Of a stretch of DNA of 64,000 bases, positions 37,641 to 45,898 are shown one piece after another (positions within the stretch are counted from its first letter, which is position 1; the number at the start of each line of letters is the position of its first letter). The notes beneath the pieces are model-generated. The model made no database searches. It saw only the letters and a program-made list of their open reading frames with translations, and was not told where the DNA came from. Origin of the DNA: JABFSA01 sp963827515 (GTDB lineage Bacteria; Acidobacteriota; Vicinamibacteria; Vicinamibacterales; UBA2999); contig CAWHBF010000010.1 in NCBI GenBank assembly GCA_963827515.1, positions 124,001-188,000 on the forward strand, in the 5' to 3' direction. The position numbers and the translations under genes are program-made.

Positions 37641-38624
37641 CTACTCCTGCGACGCCGATGGCTGATCGAGTCGCATGCCGAGACTCAATCCCATCGTATG
37701 CAGGATCTCTTTGATCTCGTTGAGCGACTTGCGGCCGAAGTTCTTCGTTCGGAGCATTTCGGCTTCCGTCTTCTGCACGAGCTCGCGGATCGTCCTGATA
37801 TTCGCGTTCTTCAGGCAGTTATAGGACCGCACTGACAACTCGAGCTCCTCGACGCTCTTGTCCAGGTTCTCATTCGCCGCGCCGGAACGAGGCTGGTCGG
37901 CCTGGGTCTCCTGGGCCTGATCGGTGGCATCGTCGAGGTTGATGAAGATATTCAAGTGGTCCCGAATCAGCTTGGCCGCCAGCGAGACCGAGTCCTGCGC
38001 GGTCACCGATCCGTTGGTCCAGACGTCGATGGTGAGCTTGTCGTAGTCGGTGGTCTGGCCAAGGCGCGCCGCCTCGACGAGATAATTCACCTTCTTGACC
38101 GGCGAATGCACCGAGTCGACCGGGATCCAGCCGATGCCCAGATCCTCGTCGAAATTCTTGTCCGCCGAGACGTACCCGCGTCCCCGCTTGATCCGCAGCT
38201 CCATGTTGATCTTGCCGCCCGACGACACCGTGGCGATGTGCGCCTCCGGCTCCAGGATCTCCAGATCGGCATCCGCCTGGATGTCTTTGGCCCGCACGAT
38301 GCCGGGCTTCTCGACCTTCAGGTAGAGCGTCTTGGTGTGATCGACGTGCAGCTTGAGCGGAATCTGCTTCAGGTTGAGGATGATGTCGGTCGCATCCTCC
38401 ACCACGCCAGGAATCGGAGAGAACTCGTGCAGCACGCCGTCGATCTTGACGGCCGTGATGGCCGCGCCTTCGATGGAGGACAGCAGCACGCGACGAAGCG
38501 CGTTGCCGACCGTGGTGCCGAAGCCCCGCTCAAACGGCTGGGCATAGAAACGTCCGAACCGTTCGGTGAGCGTGTCGCGCTCGAATTCGAGGCGCTTGGG
38601 GCGCTGAAAACCTTTCCAAAGCAT
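37641..38624 (-). CDS. rpoA: DNA-directed RNA polymerase subunit alpha
   Basis: The 327-residue protein has the alpha N-terminal dimerisation domain (YAQPFERGFGTTVGNALRRVLLSSIEGAA), a linker containing a short Gln/Asp-rich stretch (residues about 235-255), and the C-terminal domain with helix-hairpin-helix motifs (NCLKNANIRTIRELV, LNEIKEILHTMGLSLGM) that contacts UP elements and activators. Length and domain order are normal. In the standard alpha operon position between rpsD and rplQ. Confidence 0.97.
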   Translation of the reverse strand: MLWKGFQRPKRLEFERDTLTERFGRFYAQPFERGFGTTVGNALRRVLLSSIEGAAITAVKIDGVLHEFSPIPGVVEDATDIILNLKQIPLKLHVDHTKTLYLKVEKPGIVRAKDIQADADLEILEPEAHIATVSSGGKINMELRIKRGRGYVSADKNFDEDLGIGWIPVDSVHSPVKKVNYLVEAARLGQTTDYDKLTIDVWTNGSVTAQDSVSLAAKLIRDHLNIFINLDDATDQAQETQADQPRSGAANENLDKSVEELELSVRSYNCLKNANIRTIRELVQKTEAEMLRTKNFGRKSLNEIKEILHTMGLSLGMRLDQPSASQE

Positions 38625-38730
38625 CGTGTGTCCTTTCGCTAACGGGCCGGCAGCTCCGGCCTCCAGACCTGCATGTCATTCCGTCGGCCTCCCGCCGCAG
38701 GTCAGAAGGCTGCGGGCCGACGGGCGCGAT

Positions 38731-38823
38731 GCCGGGTCCGCTGCGCGGCACCCGGCCTACTACCACTTCCACCGGGCACACCCGGCTATGTACGTAGGGC
38801 GGGTTCCGCGTAGCGGACCCGCC
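38731..38823. repeat. Double-hairpin dispersed repeat, GCCGGGTCCGC type (rpsD-rpoA spacer)
   Basis: This is the second copy of the element at 26214-26283: the GCCGGGTCCGC and GGCGGGTTCCGCG palindromes are joined by a longer linker that contains GGGCACACCCGGC and ends TATGTACGTAG, as in the first copy. Its presence inside an essential operon shows that it is tolerated in transcribed spacers. Confidence 0.75.
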
Positions 38824-38828
38824 GTGGA

Positions 38829-39458
38829 TTATTTCGAATACAACTCGACGATCAGCTGTTCCTGCACGGGCAGGTTGATCTGCTGGCGGTTCGGGATCGA
38901 TCCAATCTTGCCTGCCATGCCCTCGGCGTCGAACTGCAGCCATTCCGGGACGCCCCGGCCCTTGACTTCCTCGAGGGCGTGAAGAATCGCCGCGCTCTTC
39001 CGGCTGATCTGCCTGACCGCCACCACGTCACCTGGCTTCACCGAGAAGGAGGGGATGTCGACCTTGCGGCCGTTGACGGTGAAATGCCCGTGCCGCACGA
39101 GCTGCCTCGCGGCGGCCCGTGATGTCGCGAAACCAAAGCGGTACGCCACGTTGTCCAGACGCCGTTCGAGCAACTGCAAGAGCGTCTCGCCGGTGATGCC
39201 CCTCGTCCGCTCCGCCTGTTCGAAATAGCGGCGGAACTGATCCTCGAGCACGCCGTAGATGCGCTTGACCTTCTGCTTCTCGCGCAGCTGGATGCCGTAG
39301 CCCAGCATCTTCGACTTCCGGGACTTCCCGTGCTGCCCTGGGGCGAAGTTGCGCTTCTCAATCGCGCACTTCTCCGTGTAGCAGCGCTCGCCCTTGAGGA
39401 AGAGTTTCATCCCCTCACGGCGGCACAGGCGGCAAACGGGTCCGATGTATCGAGCCAT
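38829..39458 (-). CDS. rpsD: 30S ribosomal protein S4
   Basis: The 209-residue protein starts MARYIGPVCRLCRREG and has a zinc-type N-terminus (Cys9, Cys12, Cys26, Cys31), followed by the S4 RNA-binding domain (RLDNVAYRFGFATSRAAARQLVRHGHF). S4 nucleates 30S assembly and in many bacteria represses the alpha operon by binding its mRNA. It lies between rpsK and rpoA. Confidence 0.97.
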   Translation of the reverse strand: MARYIGPVCRLCRREGMKLFLKGERCYTEKCAIEKRNFAPGQHGKSRKSKMLGYGIQLREKQKVKRIYGVLEDQFRRYFEQAERTRGITGETLLQLLERRLDNVAYRFGFATSRAAARQLVRHGHFTVNGRKVDIPSFSVKPGDVVAVRQISRKSAAILHALEEVKGRGVPEWLQFDAEGMAGKIGSIPNRQQINLPVQEQLIVELYSK

Positions 39459-39474
39459 TAACTTCTATCCTCTC

Positions 39475-39915
39475 CTAGACGCGACGACGCTTGGTGGGAC
39501 GGCAGCCGTTGTGCGGAATCGGGGTGACGTCTCGAATCGACTTCACCTCGATACCAACCGTCTGGAGCGCCCGAATGGCCGACTCACGGCCCGACCCTGG
39601 CCCCTTGACCCGAACCTCCACCGACCGCAAGCCATAGGTCTTCGCCGCGTTCCCGGCGTTCATGGCCGCCTGAGTGGCCGCAAATGGCGTCCCCTTCCGG
39701 GATCCCTTGAAACCGATGCCGCCCGCGCTCGACCACGAAATCACGTTGCCCTCGGTGTCGGTGATCGTGATGTGGGTGTTGTTGAACGAGGCGTGAATGT
39801 GCGCGTAGCCATGATGGACGACACGCTTTTCACCGCGCTTCTTGAACGCCTTGCGGGGCGCCTTCTTGCCGCCCTCTGATTTCTTGTCCGTCTCCGCCGC
39901 GTCACTCTTGGCCAT
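39475..39915 (-). CDS. rpsK: 30S ribosomal protein S11
   Basis: The 146-residue protein has a Lys-rich N-terminal extension of about 25 residues, then the S11 core (GYAHIHASFNNTHITITDTEGN, SGRESAIRAL) and the conserved C-terminus PHNGCRPTKRRRV. It lines the 30S platform near the E site. It starts 3 nt after the rpsM stop. Confidence 0.97.
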   Translation of the reverse strand: MAKSDAAETDKKSEGGKKAPRKAFKKRGEKRVVHHGYAHIHASFNNTHITITDTEGNVISWSSAGGIGFKGSRKGTPFAATQAAMNAGNAAKTYGLRSVEVRVKGPGSGRESAIRALQTVGIEVKSIRDVTPIPHNGCRPTKRRRV

Positions 39916-39918
39916 CGG

Positions 39919-40293
39919 TTACACCGTCTTCTTCTTCGCGACCGCGCCCTTGCGTGGGCCCTTGCGGGTACGCGCGTTCGTCTTGGTGCGCTGGCCATGC
40001 ACCGGCAGGTTGCGGCGATGCCGGAGACCTCGATAGCAGCCGATTTCCATCAGCCGCTTGATATTCATCGAGATCTCTTTCCGGAGATCACCTTCGACCC
40101 CGCCGACGTCCTCGAGCACACGGCTGATCTTGCGGACGTCCTCTTCCGACAGGTCCTTGACGCGGATGTCCGGGCTCACGCCCGCCGCCCCGAGAACGTC
40201 GTTCGAGCGCTTCCGCCCGAGACCGTAGATATAGGTGAGACCGATCTCGATCCGCTTCGTTCGCGGCAGATCGACGCCTGCTATGCGTGCCAT
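39919..40293 (-). CDS. rpsM: 30S ribosomal protein S13
   Basis: The 124-residue protein starts MARIAGVDLPRTKRIEIGLTY and shows the helix-hairpin-helix GLGRKRSNDVLGAAG, the CYRGLRHRRNLPVHGQRTKTNARTRKG motif region and a basic tail. It contacts the P-site tRNA and the head of 30S. The ATG at 40293 is chosen over a longer open frame that overlaps rpmJ. Confidence 0.97.
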   Translation of the reverse strand: MARIAGVDLPRTKRIEIGLTYIYGLGRKRSNDVLGAAGVSPDIRVKDLSEEDVRKISRVLEDVGGVEGDLRKEISMNIKRLMEIGCYRGLRHRRNLPVHGQRTKTNARTRKGPRKGAVAKKKTV

Positions 40294-40340
40294 CTGTTCT
40301 CTCTTCCCTCTTCGCGCTGCCGAGACACCGGAAACGCGAC

Positions 40341-40454
40341 CTAGCCTTGCCGCTGTTTGTGCTTCGCGTTCGTGCAGATCACCCGAACCACCCCGCGACG
40401 GCGGACGACCTTGCACTTGTCACAAATTTTCTTGACTGACGCTCGTACCTTCAT
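40341..40454 (-). CDS. rpmJ: 50S ribosomal protein L36
   Basis: This 37-residue gene was found by reading the spacer directly. The protein starts MKVRASVKKICDKCKVV and has the zinc ligands Cys11, Cys14, Cys27 and His32 of the classical C+ L36. The ATG at 40454 overlaps the infA stop (ATGA), placing it in the usual infA-rpmJ-rpsM order. Confidence 0.95.
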   Translation of the reverse strand: MKVRASVKKICDKCKVVRRRGVVRVICTNAKHKQRQG

Positions 40455-40678
40455 GTCGATCCTCTTACTACCTTGAGTATCCTGCCGCGAGTCAGGTCCC
40501 TCGGCGTCAACTCCACAACCACCCGGTCGCCCACCAGGAGCCTGATGAAATTTCTCTCCAGGCCACGTCCGGCATGCGCCGTAATCCGTCGGTCGCCGTC
40601 AATCCCGATCCGATACAACCCGCTCGGCAACTGTGCCTCGATGACACCCTCGACCTGCCGCTCGAATCCGCCGGTCAC
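40451..40678 (-). CDS. infA: Translation initiation factor IF-1
   Basis: The 75-residue OB-fold protein contains VEGVIEAQLPSGLYRI, a RNFIRLLVGDRVVVELTPRDLTRGRI core and an arginine-rich end, all typical of IF-1, although the N-terminus (MTGGFERQ) differs from the usual MAKEE. It binds the 30S A site during initiation. The GTG start at 40678 overlaps the map stop (GTGA), and its own stop overlaps rpmJ. Confidence 0.93.
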   Translation of the reverse strand: MTGGFERQVEGVIEAQLPSGLYRIGIDGDRRITAHAGRGLERNFIRLLVGDRVVVELTPRDLTRGRILKVVRGST

Positions 40679-41472
40679 GTCCCCGCAGCAGCGTCCAGCA
40701 ACTCCGTGTCACGCGCCGCATCGGCAGCCGGCCGCGTGAGGATCTCGCACCCGCCGTCCGCCACCACCACCGTGTGTTCGAAGTGGGCGGACATTGACCC
40801 GTCGCACGTCACCGCCGTCCATCGATCGCTCAACACCTTGACCGCCGCGCCACCGATATTCACCATCGGCTCGATAGCCAGCACCATGCCTTCTGACAAC
40901 CGAGGTCCTCGACCACCAGGACCGTAGTTGGCGATCTGCGGCTCTTCGTGGAGCTCGGTGCCGATGCCATGGCCGACGAACTCCCGAACGACGGAAAAGC
41001 CGTGCGCCTCGACATGCGCCTGTACCGCCGCTCCGATGTCCGATACCCTGGCGCCAGGTTTCACCGCGTCGATCCCGTGGAACAGCGCTTCCTCGGTCAC
41101 CCGCAGCAACTTCTCCGCATCCGCCGAGACTCGACCCACCGGCACCGTCACCGCGCAGTCGCCGAAATACCCCGCCAGCTTCGCACCCATGTCGATCGAC
41201 AGCACGTCGCCCTCCACCAACCGGCGCGACGATGGGATCCCATGGACCACCTGCTCGTTGACCGACGCACACACAGTTGCCGGGTACCCGTGATAACCCT
41301 TGAACGCCGGCTCGGCGCCGGCCGCCCGCACGAGTCCTTCAGCGGCCGCGTCGATCTCCTGCGTCGTCACGCCAGGGCTCACCATCCGGCGCAACTCGGC
41401 GAGAATGCGCGCCACGAGCTGGTTCACTCGCCGCAGCTTCTCGATCTCGGCCTTGGACCGACAGACGATCAT
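40675..41472 (-). CDS. map: Methionine aminopeptidase type I
   Basis: The 265-residue enzyme removes the initiator methionine from nascent proteins. Metal-ligand regions are present: DMGAKLAGYFGDCAVTVPV (two Asp), GHGIGTELHEEP (His), AIEPMVN (Glu) and FEHTVVV (Glu). The ATG at 41472 begins MIVCRSKAEIEKLR, the standard type Ia start. It lies 14 nt after adk and is coupled to infA by GTGA. Confidence 0.96.
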   Translation of the reverse strand: MIVCRSKAEIEKLRRVNQLVARILAELRRMVSPGVTTQEIDAAAEGLVRAAGAEPAFKGYHGYPATVCASVNEQVVHGIPSSRRLVEGDVLSIDMGAKLAGYFGDCAVTVPVGRVSADAEKLLRVTEEALFHGIDAVKPGARVSDIGAAVQAHVEAHGFSVVREFVGHGIGTELHEEPQIANYGPGGRGPRLSEGMVLAIEPMVNIGGAAVKVLSDRWTAVTCDGSMSAHFEHTVVVADGGCEILTRPAADAARDTELLDAAAGT

Positions 41473-41486
41473 TGGCGTAACAGCCC

Positions 41487-42158
41487 CTATGCCCCCATCC
41501 CTGCACGTCCACCCACCGTCGCCGCTTCGTCGATCGTGGTCTCCAGCTCCCGCGCGACCAGGTCTGGCGCTTGCGCCCCGTTGACCGTGCGGAAGGTCGG
41601 TCGCACGCGGTAGAAGTCCACCAACGGCTTCGTACTCCGCGCGTACACCCTGAGCCGTTCGAGCACGACTGATTCGCTGTCGTCTGGGCGCTGAATCAGT
41701 GCGCCGCCGCACCTGAGACAGGTTTGCCCGTCACTCGGGCCGGCGTTCTCTCCGCACTTCGAACAAATACGGCGCGAGGCGAGTCGACGAACCAGCTCAG
41801 CCTCGGGGACCGCGATATCTACGACGATGAGCGGTCCCTTACCCCGCTCGTCGATCAGTTGGTCGAGCGCACGCGCCTGGTCCACCGTACGCGGAAACCC
41901 ATCCAGGATGAAACCTGCGTCCACGTCTGGCCGCTTCAGCCGTTCGCGCACGATGGCCACCATCGTCTCGTCGTCCACGAGTTCGCCGCGATCCATCGTC
42001 GCCTTGGCCACCAGCGCCACCGGCAGCTGATCCTTGATCCCCTGTCGAAGGATGTCTCCCGTGGAGATCTTCGGCAGGCCGCGCCGACGCGCCAAGACAT
42101 CCGCCTGCGTGCCTTTGCCGGCCCCTGGGGCCCCCAGCATGATCAGGTTGAGCCCCAT
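41487..42158 (-). CDS. adk: Adenylate kinase
   Basis: The 223-residue enzyme interconverts ATP plus AMP and two ADP. It has the P-loop GAPGAGKGT (9-17), the AMP-binding DGFPRT, and a LID domain with four cysteines (Cys132, Cys135, Cys147, Cys150) that should bind zinc, as in Gram-positive and many acidobacterial enzymes. The ATG at 42158 follows the secY stop directly. Confidence 0.96.
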   Translation of the reverse strand: MGLNLIMLGAPGAGKGTQADVLARRRGLPKISTGDILRQGIKDQLPVALVAKATMDRGELVDDETMVAIVRERLKRPDVDAGFILDGFPRTVDQARALDQLIDERGKGPLIVVDIAVPEAELVRRLASRRICSKCGENAGPSDGQTCLRCGGALIQRPDDSESVVLERLRVYARSTKPLVDFYRVRPTFRTVNGAQAPDLVARELETTIDEAATVGGRAGMGA

Positions 42159-42160
42159 GG

Positions 42161-43549
42161 CTATCCGCGACGCCCTCTGATGCGCGTCTTCTTCATGAAC
42201 CCATCGTAGTGCCGCATGATGAGCTGCGACTCCACCTGGTTCACCGTATCCATCGCGACGCCCACCACGATCAGGAGGGAGGTGCCGCCGAAGAAGAAGG
42301 TCACGCCCATGCCTTGCGTCACCCATTGCGGCAACAGGGTATCCAGTTGCTCGCCGATGAACGGAATGGGCGCCACCCTGAAACCGGTCAGCAGGAACTC
42401 CGGCAGCAGGGCAACCGCAGCCAGATACAACGCCCCCACCAGGGTCAAACGAGCCAGGATGGTGTCGATGTGCTCCGCCGTGCGCTTGCCCGGGCGGATG
42501 CCTGGAATGAAGCCGCCGTACTTCCGCATGTTCTCGGCCACGTCATCAGGATTGAAGATGATCGCCGTGTAGAAATAGCAGAAGAAGATGATGCCGGTGA
42601 CGTACAGCAGGTTGTAGAGCGGCATGCCGTACGCAAGCTGATCGGCAACGGCGCGGCCCCACGTACCGCTCTCGAACATCGTGGCAATCGTCGCCGGGAA
42701 CGCCAGGATGGACGACGCAAAAATCACGGGAATCACGCCCCCCGTATTCACCTTCAGCGGAATATGCGTGCTCGACCCGCCGTACTGACGCCGCCCGACG
42801 ACGCGCTTGGCATACTGAACGGTAATACGCCTGTGTCCGCGCTCGACGAAGATGATCGCAGCGACGACGACAATCATCATCACCAGGAGAAAGACGATCC
42901 TCAACAGGCTGATCTGCCCGGTCCGCATCTGATCGAACGTCGTCAGCACGGCCGACGGCAAGCCAACCACGATGCCCGCGTAGATCAGCAGCGACATCCC
43001 GTTCCCGATGCCCCGCTCGGTAATCTGCTCGCCGAGCCACATGATGAACATCGTGCCCGTCGTCAGCGTGAGAATACACATCAGACGGAAGCCCCAGCCC
43101 GGGCTGTAGACCAGGGGCAGACCGCCTGCGATCTGCGTCTGTCGCTCGAGAAAGAAGGCGATGCCCAGCGACTGCACGAACGCCAACACCAGAGTCAGGT
43201 AGCGGGTGTACTGCGTGATCTTGCGGCGACCCAGCTCGCCTTCCTTCGAAATCCGTTCGAGCGTCGGCCAGACAACCGTCAGCAGCTGCAGGATGATCGA
43301 TGCGCTGATATACGGCATGACGCCGAGCGCGAAGATCGTGACCTGCGAAAGGTTGCCGCCGGAAAACATGTCGTACAGACCGAACATCGTGTTCCGGGTC
43401 TGCTCGGCCATGATCGCGAGCGCTTCCGTGTTCACCCCCGGCGTCGGGATGTGGCTCCCGATGCGGTACACGCCGAGAAGCGCCAGCGTGAACAGCACGC
43501 GGTTGCGCAGATCGGTGACGGCGAACAGATTCTTGAGTGCGCTCTCCAT
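42161..43549 (-). CDS. secY: Protein translocase subunit SecY
   Basis: The 462-residue protein has ten predicted membrane helices, the plug region near TRNTMFGLYDMFSGGNLSQ, the FYTAIIFNPDDVAENMRKYGGFIPGIRPG cytoplasmic loop and a C-terminal basic tail. It forms the protein-conducting channel with SecE and SecG. Start and stop abut rplO and adk, as in the standard spc operon. Confidence 0.97.
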   Translation of the reverse strand: MESALKNLFAVTDLRNRVLFTLALLGVYRIGSHIPTPGVNTEALAIMAEQTRNTMFGLYDMFSGGNLSQVTIFALGVMPYISASIILQLLTVVWPTLERISKEGELGRRKITQYTRYLTLVLAFVQSLGIAFFLERQTQIAGGLPLVYSPGWGFRLMCILTLTTGTMFIMWLGEQITERGIGNGMSLLIYAGIVVGLPSAVLTTFDQMRTGQISLLRIVFLLVMMIVVVAAIIFVERGHRRITVQYAKRVVGRRQYGGSSTHIPLKVNTGGVIPVIFASSILAFPATIATMFESGTWGRAVADQLAYGMPLYNLLYVTGIIFFCYFYTAIIFNPDDVAENMRKYGGFIPGIRPGKRTAEHIDTILARLTLVGALYLAAVALLPEFLLTGFRVAPIPFIGEQLDTLLPQWVTQGMGVTFFFGGTSLLIVVGVAMDTVNQVESQLIMRHYDGFMKKTRIRGRRG

Positions 43550-43996
43550 CTAAGCCCCCAGCACCTCGGTCAGACCGCCGGCCGCGGCAATCTTCTCCGC
43601 CGCCTTCCCGCTGAACTTGTGCGCGCGCACCGTGAGTTTCGTGGCAACCTCGCCGCGCGCCAGGACCTTGATGCGCTGGCTGGTTCGCACCAGTCCGCTC
43701 TCGCGCAAGAGCTCCGGCGTGACGACCGTCCCGGCCTCGAAGCGCTTGGCCAGGTCGTCCAGGTTCACCACGGCGTACTCGGTGCGACCCGGATTGTGAA
43801 AGCCGCGCTTCGGGATGCGCCGATGCAGCGGCATCTGGCCGCCTTCGAATCCGCGCTTGAACTTGAAGCCCGACCGCGATTTTGCGCCCTTGTGGCCGCG
43901 CCCCGCCTGCGTGCCCGTGCCGGACCCATGCCCGCGGCCCACGCGCTTCTTCGAGAACTTCGAGCGATCCGACGGTTTAAGGTTGCTTAGATCCAT
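43550..43996 (-). CDS. rplO: 50S ribosomal protein L15
   Basis: The 148-residue protein begins MDLSNLKPSDRSKFSKKRVGRGHGSGTGTQAGRGHKGAKSRSG in the usual Gly/Arg-rich way and has the conserved PKRGFHNPGRTEYAVVNLDDLAKRF core. It helps late 50S assembly. Its stop is immediately followed by the secY ATG. Confidence 0.96.
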   Translation of the reverse strand: MDLSNLKPSDRSKFSKKRVGRGHGSGTGTQAGRGHKGAKSRSGFKFKRGFEGGQMPLHRRIPKRGFHNPGRTEYAVVNLDDLAKRFEAGTVVTPELLRESGLVRTSQRIKVLARGEVATKLTVRAHKFSGKAAEKIAAAGGLTEVLGA

Positions 43997-44012
43997 CTTT
44001 GTTTACCAGCTC

Positions 44013-44082
44013 GTCGTCTTTCGTCCTTGGTCTTTAGTCTTTCGTGCTGCTGACCAAAGACCAGAGACTAGAGACTAGAGAC
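44013..44082. repeat. Heptamer-array hairpin, GTCTYTR family (rpmD-rplO spacer)
   Basis: The left arm units (GTCTTTC, GTCCTTG, GTCTTTA, GTCTTTC) face inverted units (ACCAAAG, ACCAGAG, ACTAGAG) across a TGCTGCT loop. The right arm overlaps the last codons and the TAG stop of rpmD (44068-44082), so the repeat supplies the C-terminus of L30. Confidence 0.8.
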
Positions 44083-44292
44083 CCCTAATTCCTGCACCGT
44101 CACGAGGTGACGAACCTTCAGAATCATGCCGCGGGTTTCGACCGTGTCCGGCAGTTCCACGGAATGACGAATTCGACGCAAGCCCATGCCGAGGACGGTC
44201 TGGCCTTGCGTCCTGTTGAACCCGATGGGACTCCGCACGAGCGTCACCTTGAGGCGCTTCTGCGCCGCCTGCTTTGCCGTCTTCTTTGCCAT
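44068..44292 (-). CDS. rpmD: 50S ribosomal protein L30
   Basis: The 74-residue protein starts MAKKTAKQAAQKRLKVTLVRSPIG and has the L30 core (TVLGMGLRRIRHSVELPDT, MILKVRHLVTVQEL). The final residues GVSSL and the TAG stop are encoded by the heptamer repeat, beyond the normal L30 end. The ATG at 44292 overlaps the rpsE stop region and is preferred to the upstream non-ATG start at 44304. Confidence 0.93.
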   Translation of the reverse strand: MAKKTAKQAAQKRLKVTLVRSPIGFNRTQGQTVLGMGLRRIRHSVELPDTVETRGMILKVRHLVTVQELGVSSL

Positions 44293-44293
44293 C

Positions 44294-44818
44294 TTACGCC
44301 CCAACCAGATCGGCTTCTTCCTTGCCTCGGTACCTGGCGACCAGCGCCGGATCCTTCAAACCCATCAGCCCGGAAAACGTGGCGCGCACGACGTTGTGCG
44401 GGTTCGCCGACCCGAGCGACTTCGTCAGCACGTTCTGAATACCGCACGACTCCACCACCGCGCGCACCGCGCCACCCGCGATGAGGCCCGTGCCCTCGGG
44501 CGCCGGCTTCAGCAGGACACTCCCCGCCCCAAATCGTCCGACGACCTGGTGTGGGATGGTGGTCCCCTTGAGCGGCACGCGGATCAAGTTCTTCTTGGCC
44601 GCCTCGATGCCCTTCTTGATCGCGGACGGGACCTCCTTCGCCTTGCCGACGCCGAAGCCGACCACACCCTGACCGTCCCCGACGACGACGAGGGCGCTGA
44701 AGCTGAGGTTCTTGCCGCCCTTGACGACCTTCGTCACACGGTTGATCGACACAACCGTATCCTTGATCTCGAGCTGCGACGCATCGACCTTCTCGCGATC
44801 GCGATTCATCATTGCCAC
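44294..44818 (-). CDS. rpsE: 30S ribosomal protein S5
   Basis: The 174-residue protein has the S5 double-stranded RNA-binding domain (VVSINRVTKVVKGGKNLSFSALVVVGDGQG) and the C-terminal fold (GVRAVVESCGIQNVLTKSLGSANPHN-like, with A for G at one site). It contributes to the mRNA entry channel and decoding accuracy. GTG start at 44818, just after the rplR stop; the ATG two codons on is possible. Confidence 0.96.
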   Translation of the reverse strand: MAMMNRDREKVDASQLEIKDTVVSINRVTKVVKGGKNLSFSALVVVGDGQGVVGFGVGKAKEVPSAIKKGIEAAKKNLIRVPLKGTTIPHQVVGRFGAGSVLLKPAPEGTGLIAGGAVRAVVESCGIQNVLTKSLGSANPHNVVRATFSGLMGLKDPALVARYRGKEEADLVGA

Positions 44819-44819
44819 G

Positions 44820-45196
44820 TTAAAACTCCAGACCGGCTTCGCGTGCCGAGTCAGCGACCGCCTTCACACGCCCGTGATACAGAAATCCGTTGCGGTCGAA
44901 GACCACGCGGGTCACACCCTTGTCTTTCAAACGCCGGCAATCGTCTTCCCGATGGCCTGCGCGCCCGCGATGTTGCCACCGCGCGCCGCCTTCTCGAGGG
45001 TCCCCTTCACCGAGGGCTCGACGCTCGAGGCCGACGCAATCGTCCGACCGGTCGTGTCGTCCACGACCTGCACGTAGATGTGCGCGACGCTGCGATACAC
45101 CGTCAGCCGCGGACGGCTCTCGGTGCCCTGAACGCGCTTGCGGATCCGATACTTGATCCGGTCCCGACGATCTTCCTTGGTCTTGATCCTCATCAT
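44820..45196 (-). pseudogene. rplR: 50S ribosomal protein L18, interrupted by a one-base deletion
   Basis: The first 88 residues (MRIKTKEDRRDRIKYRIRKR, PRLTVYRSVAHIYVQVVDD, AAQAIGKTIAG-like) are normal L18 but stop at TGA 44927. The missing C-terminus follows in another frame (VTRVVFDRNGFLYHGRVKAV, ending AREAGLEF) and stops with TAA at 44820-44822, right before rpsE. Adding one G to the GGC at about 44933-44937 gives GRLKDKGV and a full-length L18 of about 125 residues. L18 binds 5S rRNA and is essential in most bacteria, so this is almost certainly an assembly error. Confidence 0.92.
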
Positions 45197-45204
45197 CGAT
45201 CCTT

Positions 45205-45270
45205 GTCGTCTCTCGTCTTTGGTCTTTGGTCCTTCGTGCCCCGAAAGACTAAAGACTAGAGACTAAAGAC
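45205..45270. repeat. Heptamer-array hairpin, GTCTYTR family (rplF-rplR spacer)
   Basis: The left arm (GTCTCTC, GTCTTTG, GTCTTTG, GTCCTTC) faces the inverted arm (CGAAAGA, CTAAAGA, CTAGAGA, CTAAAGAC) across TGCCC. The arms can pair almost fully, allowing G-U pairs. It ends 4 nt before the rplF stop. Confidence 0.82.
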
Positions 45271-45274
45271 AGTC

Positions 45275-45811
45275 CTAGGCCCCGGTCTTTCCGACCTTCT
45301 TCTTCAGCACTTCTCCGGTGTACCGCACGCCCTTCTGCTTGTAGGGGTCTGGCCTGCGCATCTGACGGATGTTCGCCGCCACCTGGCCCACGACCTGTCG
45401 GTCGGCGCCGGTCACGACGATGTGCGTCTGCTTGTCGATGGCGATCTCGATCCCGTTGGGAATGTCGAACACGATCGGGTGCGAGTACCCCAACGCGAAA
45501 TGGACCTGCTTCCCCTTCACTTCCGCGCGATACCCGACGCCGACGATGTCGAGCTCTTTCTTGAACCCCTCGGCCACGCCGCTCACGGCATTCGCGACGA
45601 GACTCCTCGCCAGCCCGTGAAACTTCCGGAGCTCGTTGTCCTCACGCTGCAGCCTCGCCACGAGCGCGCCGTCTTCCGTCGAGAACACGATACCGGGCGG
45701 CAGCGCCTGCCGCAGCTTCCCCTTGGGGCCCTGGACCTCGACGGCGTCTGGTCCGACCTTGACGGTCACCCCAGCCGGAATCGGGATCGGCTTCTTACCA
45801 ATTCGAGACAT
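45275..45811 (-). CDS. rplF: 50S ribosomal protein L6
   Basis: The 178-residue protein begins MSRIGKKPIPIPAGVTV and has the two L6 domains with the C-terminal motif VAANIRQMRRPDPYKQKGVRY. It stabilises the sarcin-ricin loop region. The ATG at 45811 is the conserved start; an in-frame ATG three codons upstream exists. Confidence 0.97.
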   Translation of the reverse strand: MSRIGKKPIPIPAGVTVKVGPDAVEVQGPKGKLRQALPPGIVFSTEDGALVARLQREDNELRKFHGLARSLVANAVSGVAEGFKKELDIVGVGYRAEVKGKQVHFALGYSHPIVFDIPNGIEIAIDKQTHIVVTGADRQVVGQVAANIRQMRRPDPYKQKGVRYTGEVLKKKVGKTGA

Positions 45812-45898
45812 TGCAATCAATCCCGCGAAGACCGCGTGGTCTCCGCCAACCCTGTCCGTTGCGCGATTCGATAGCCGGAGACCAGTGGCCTCCAGGCG

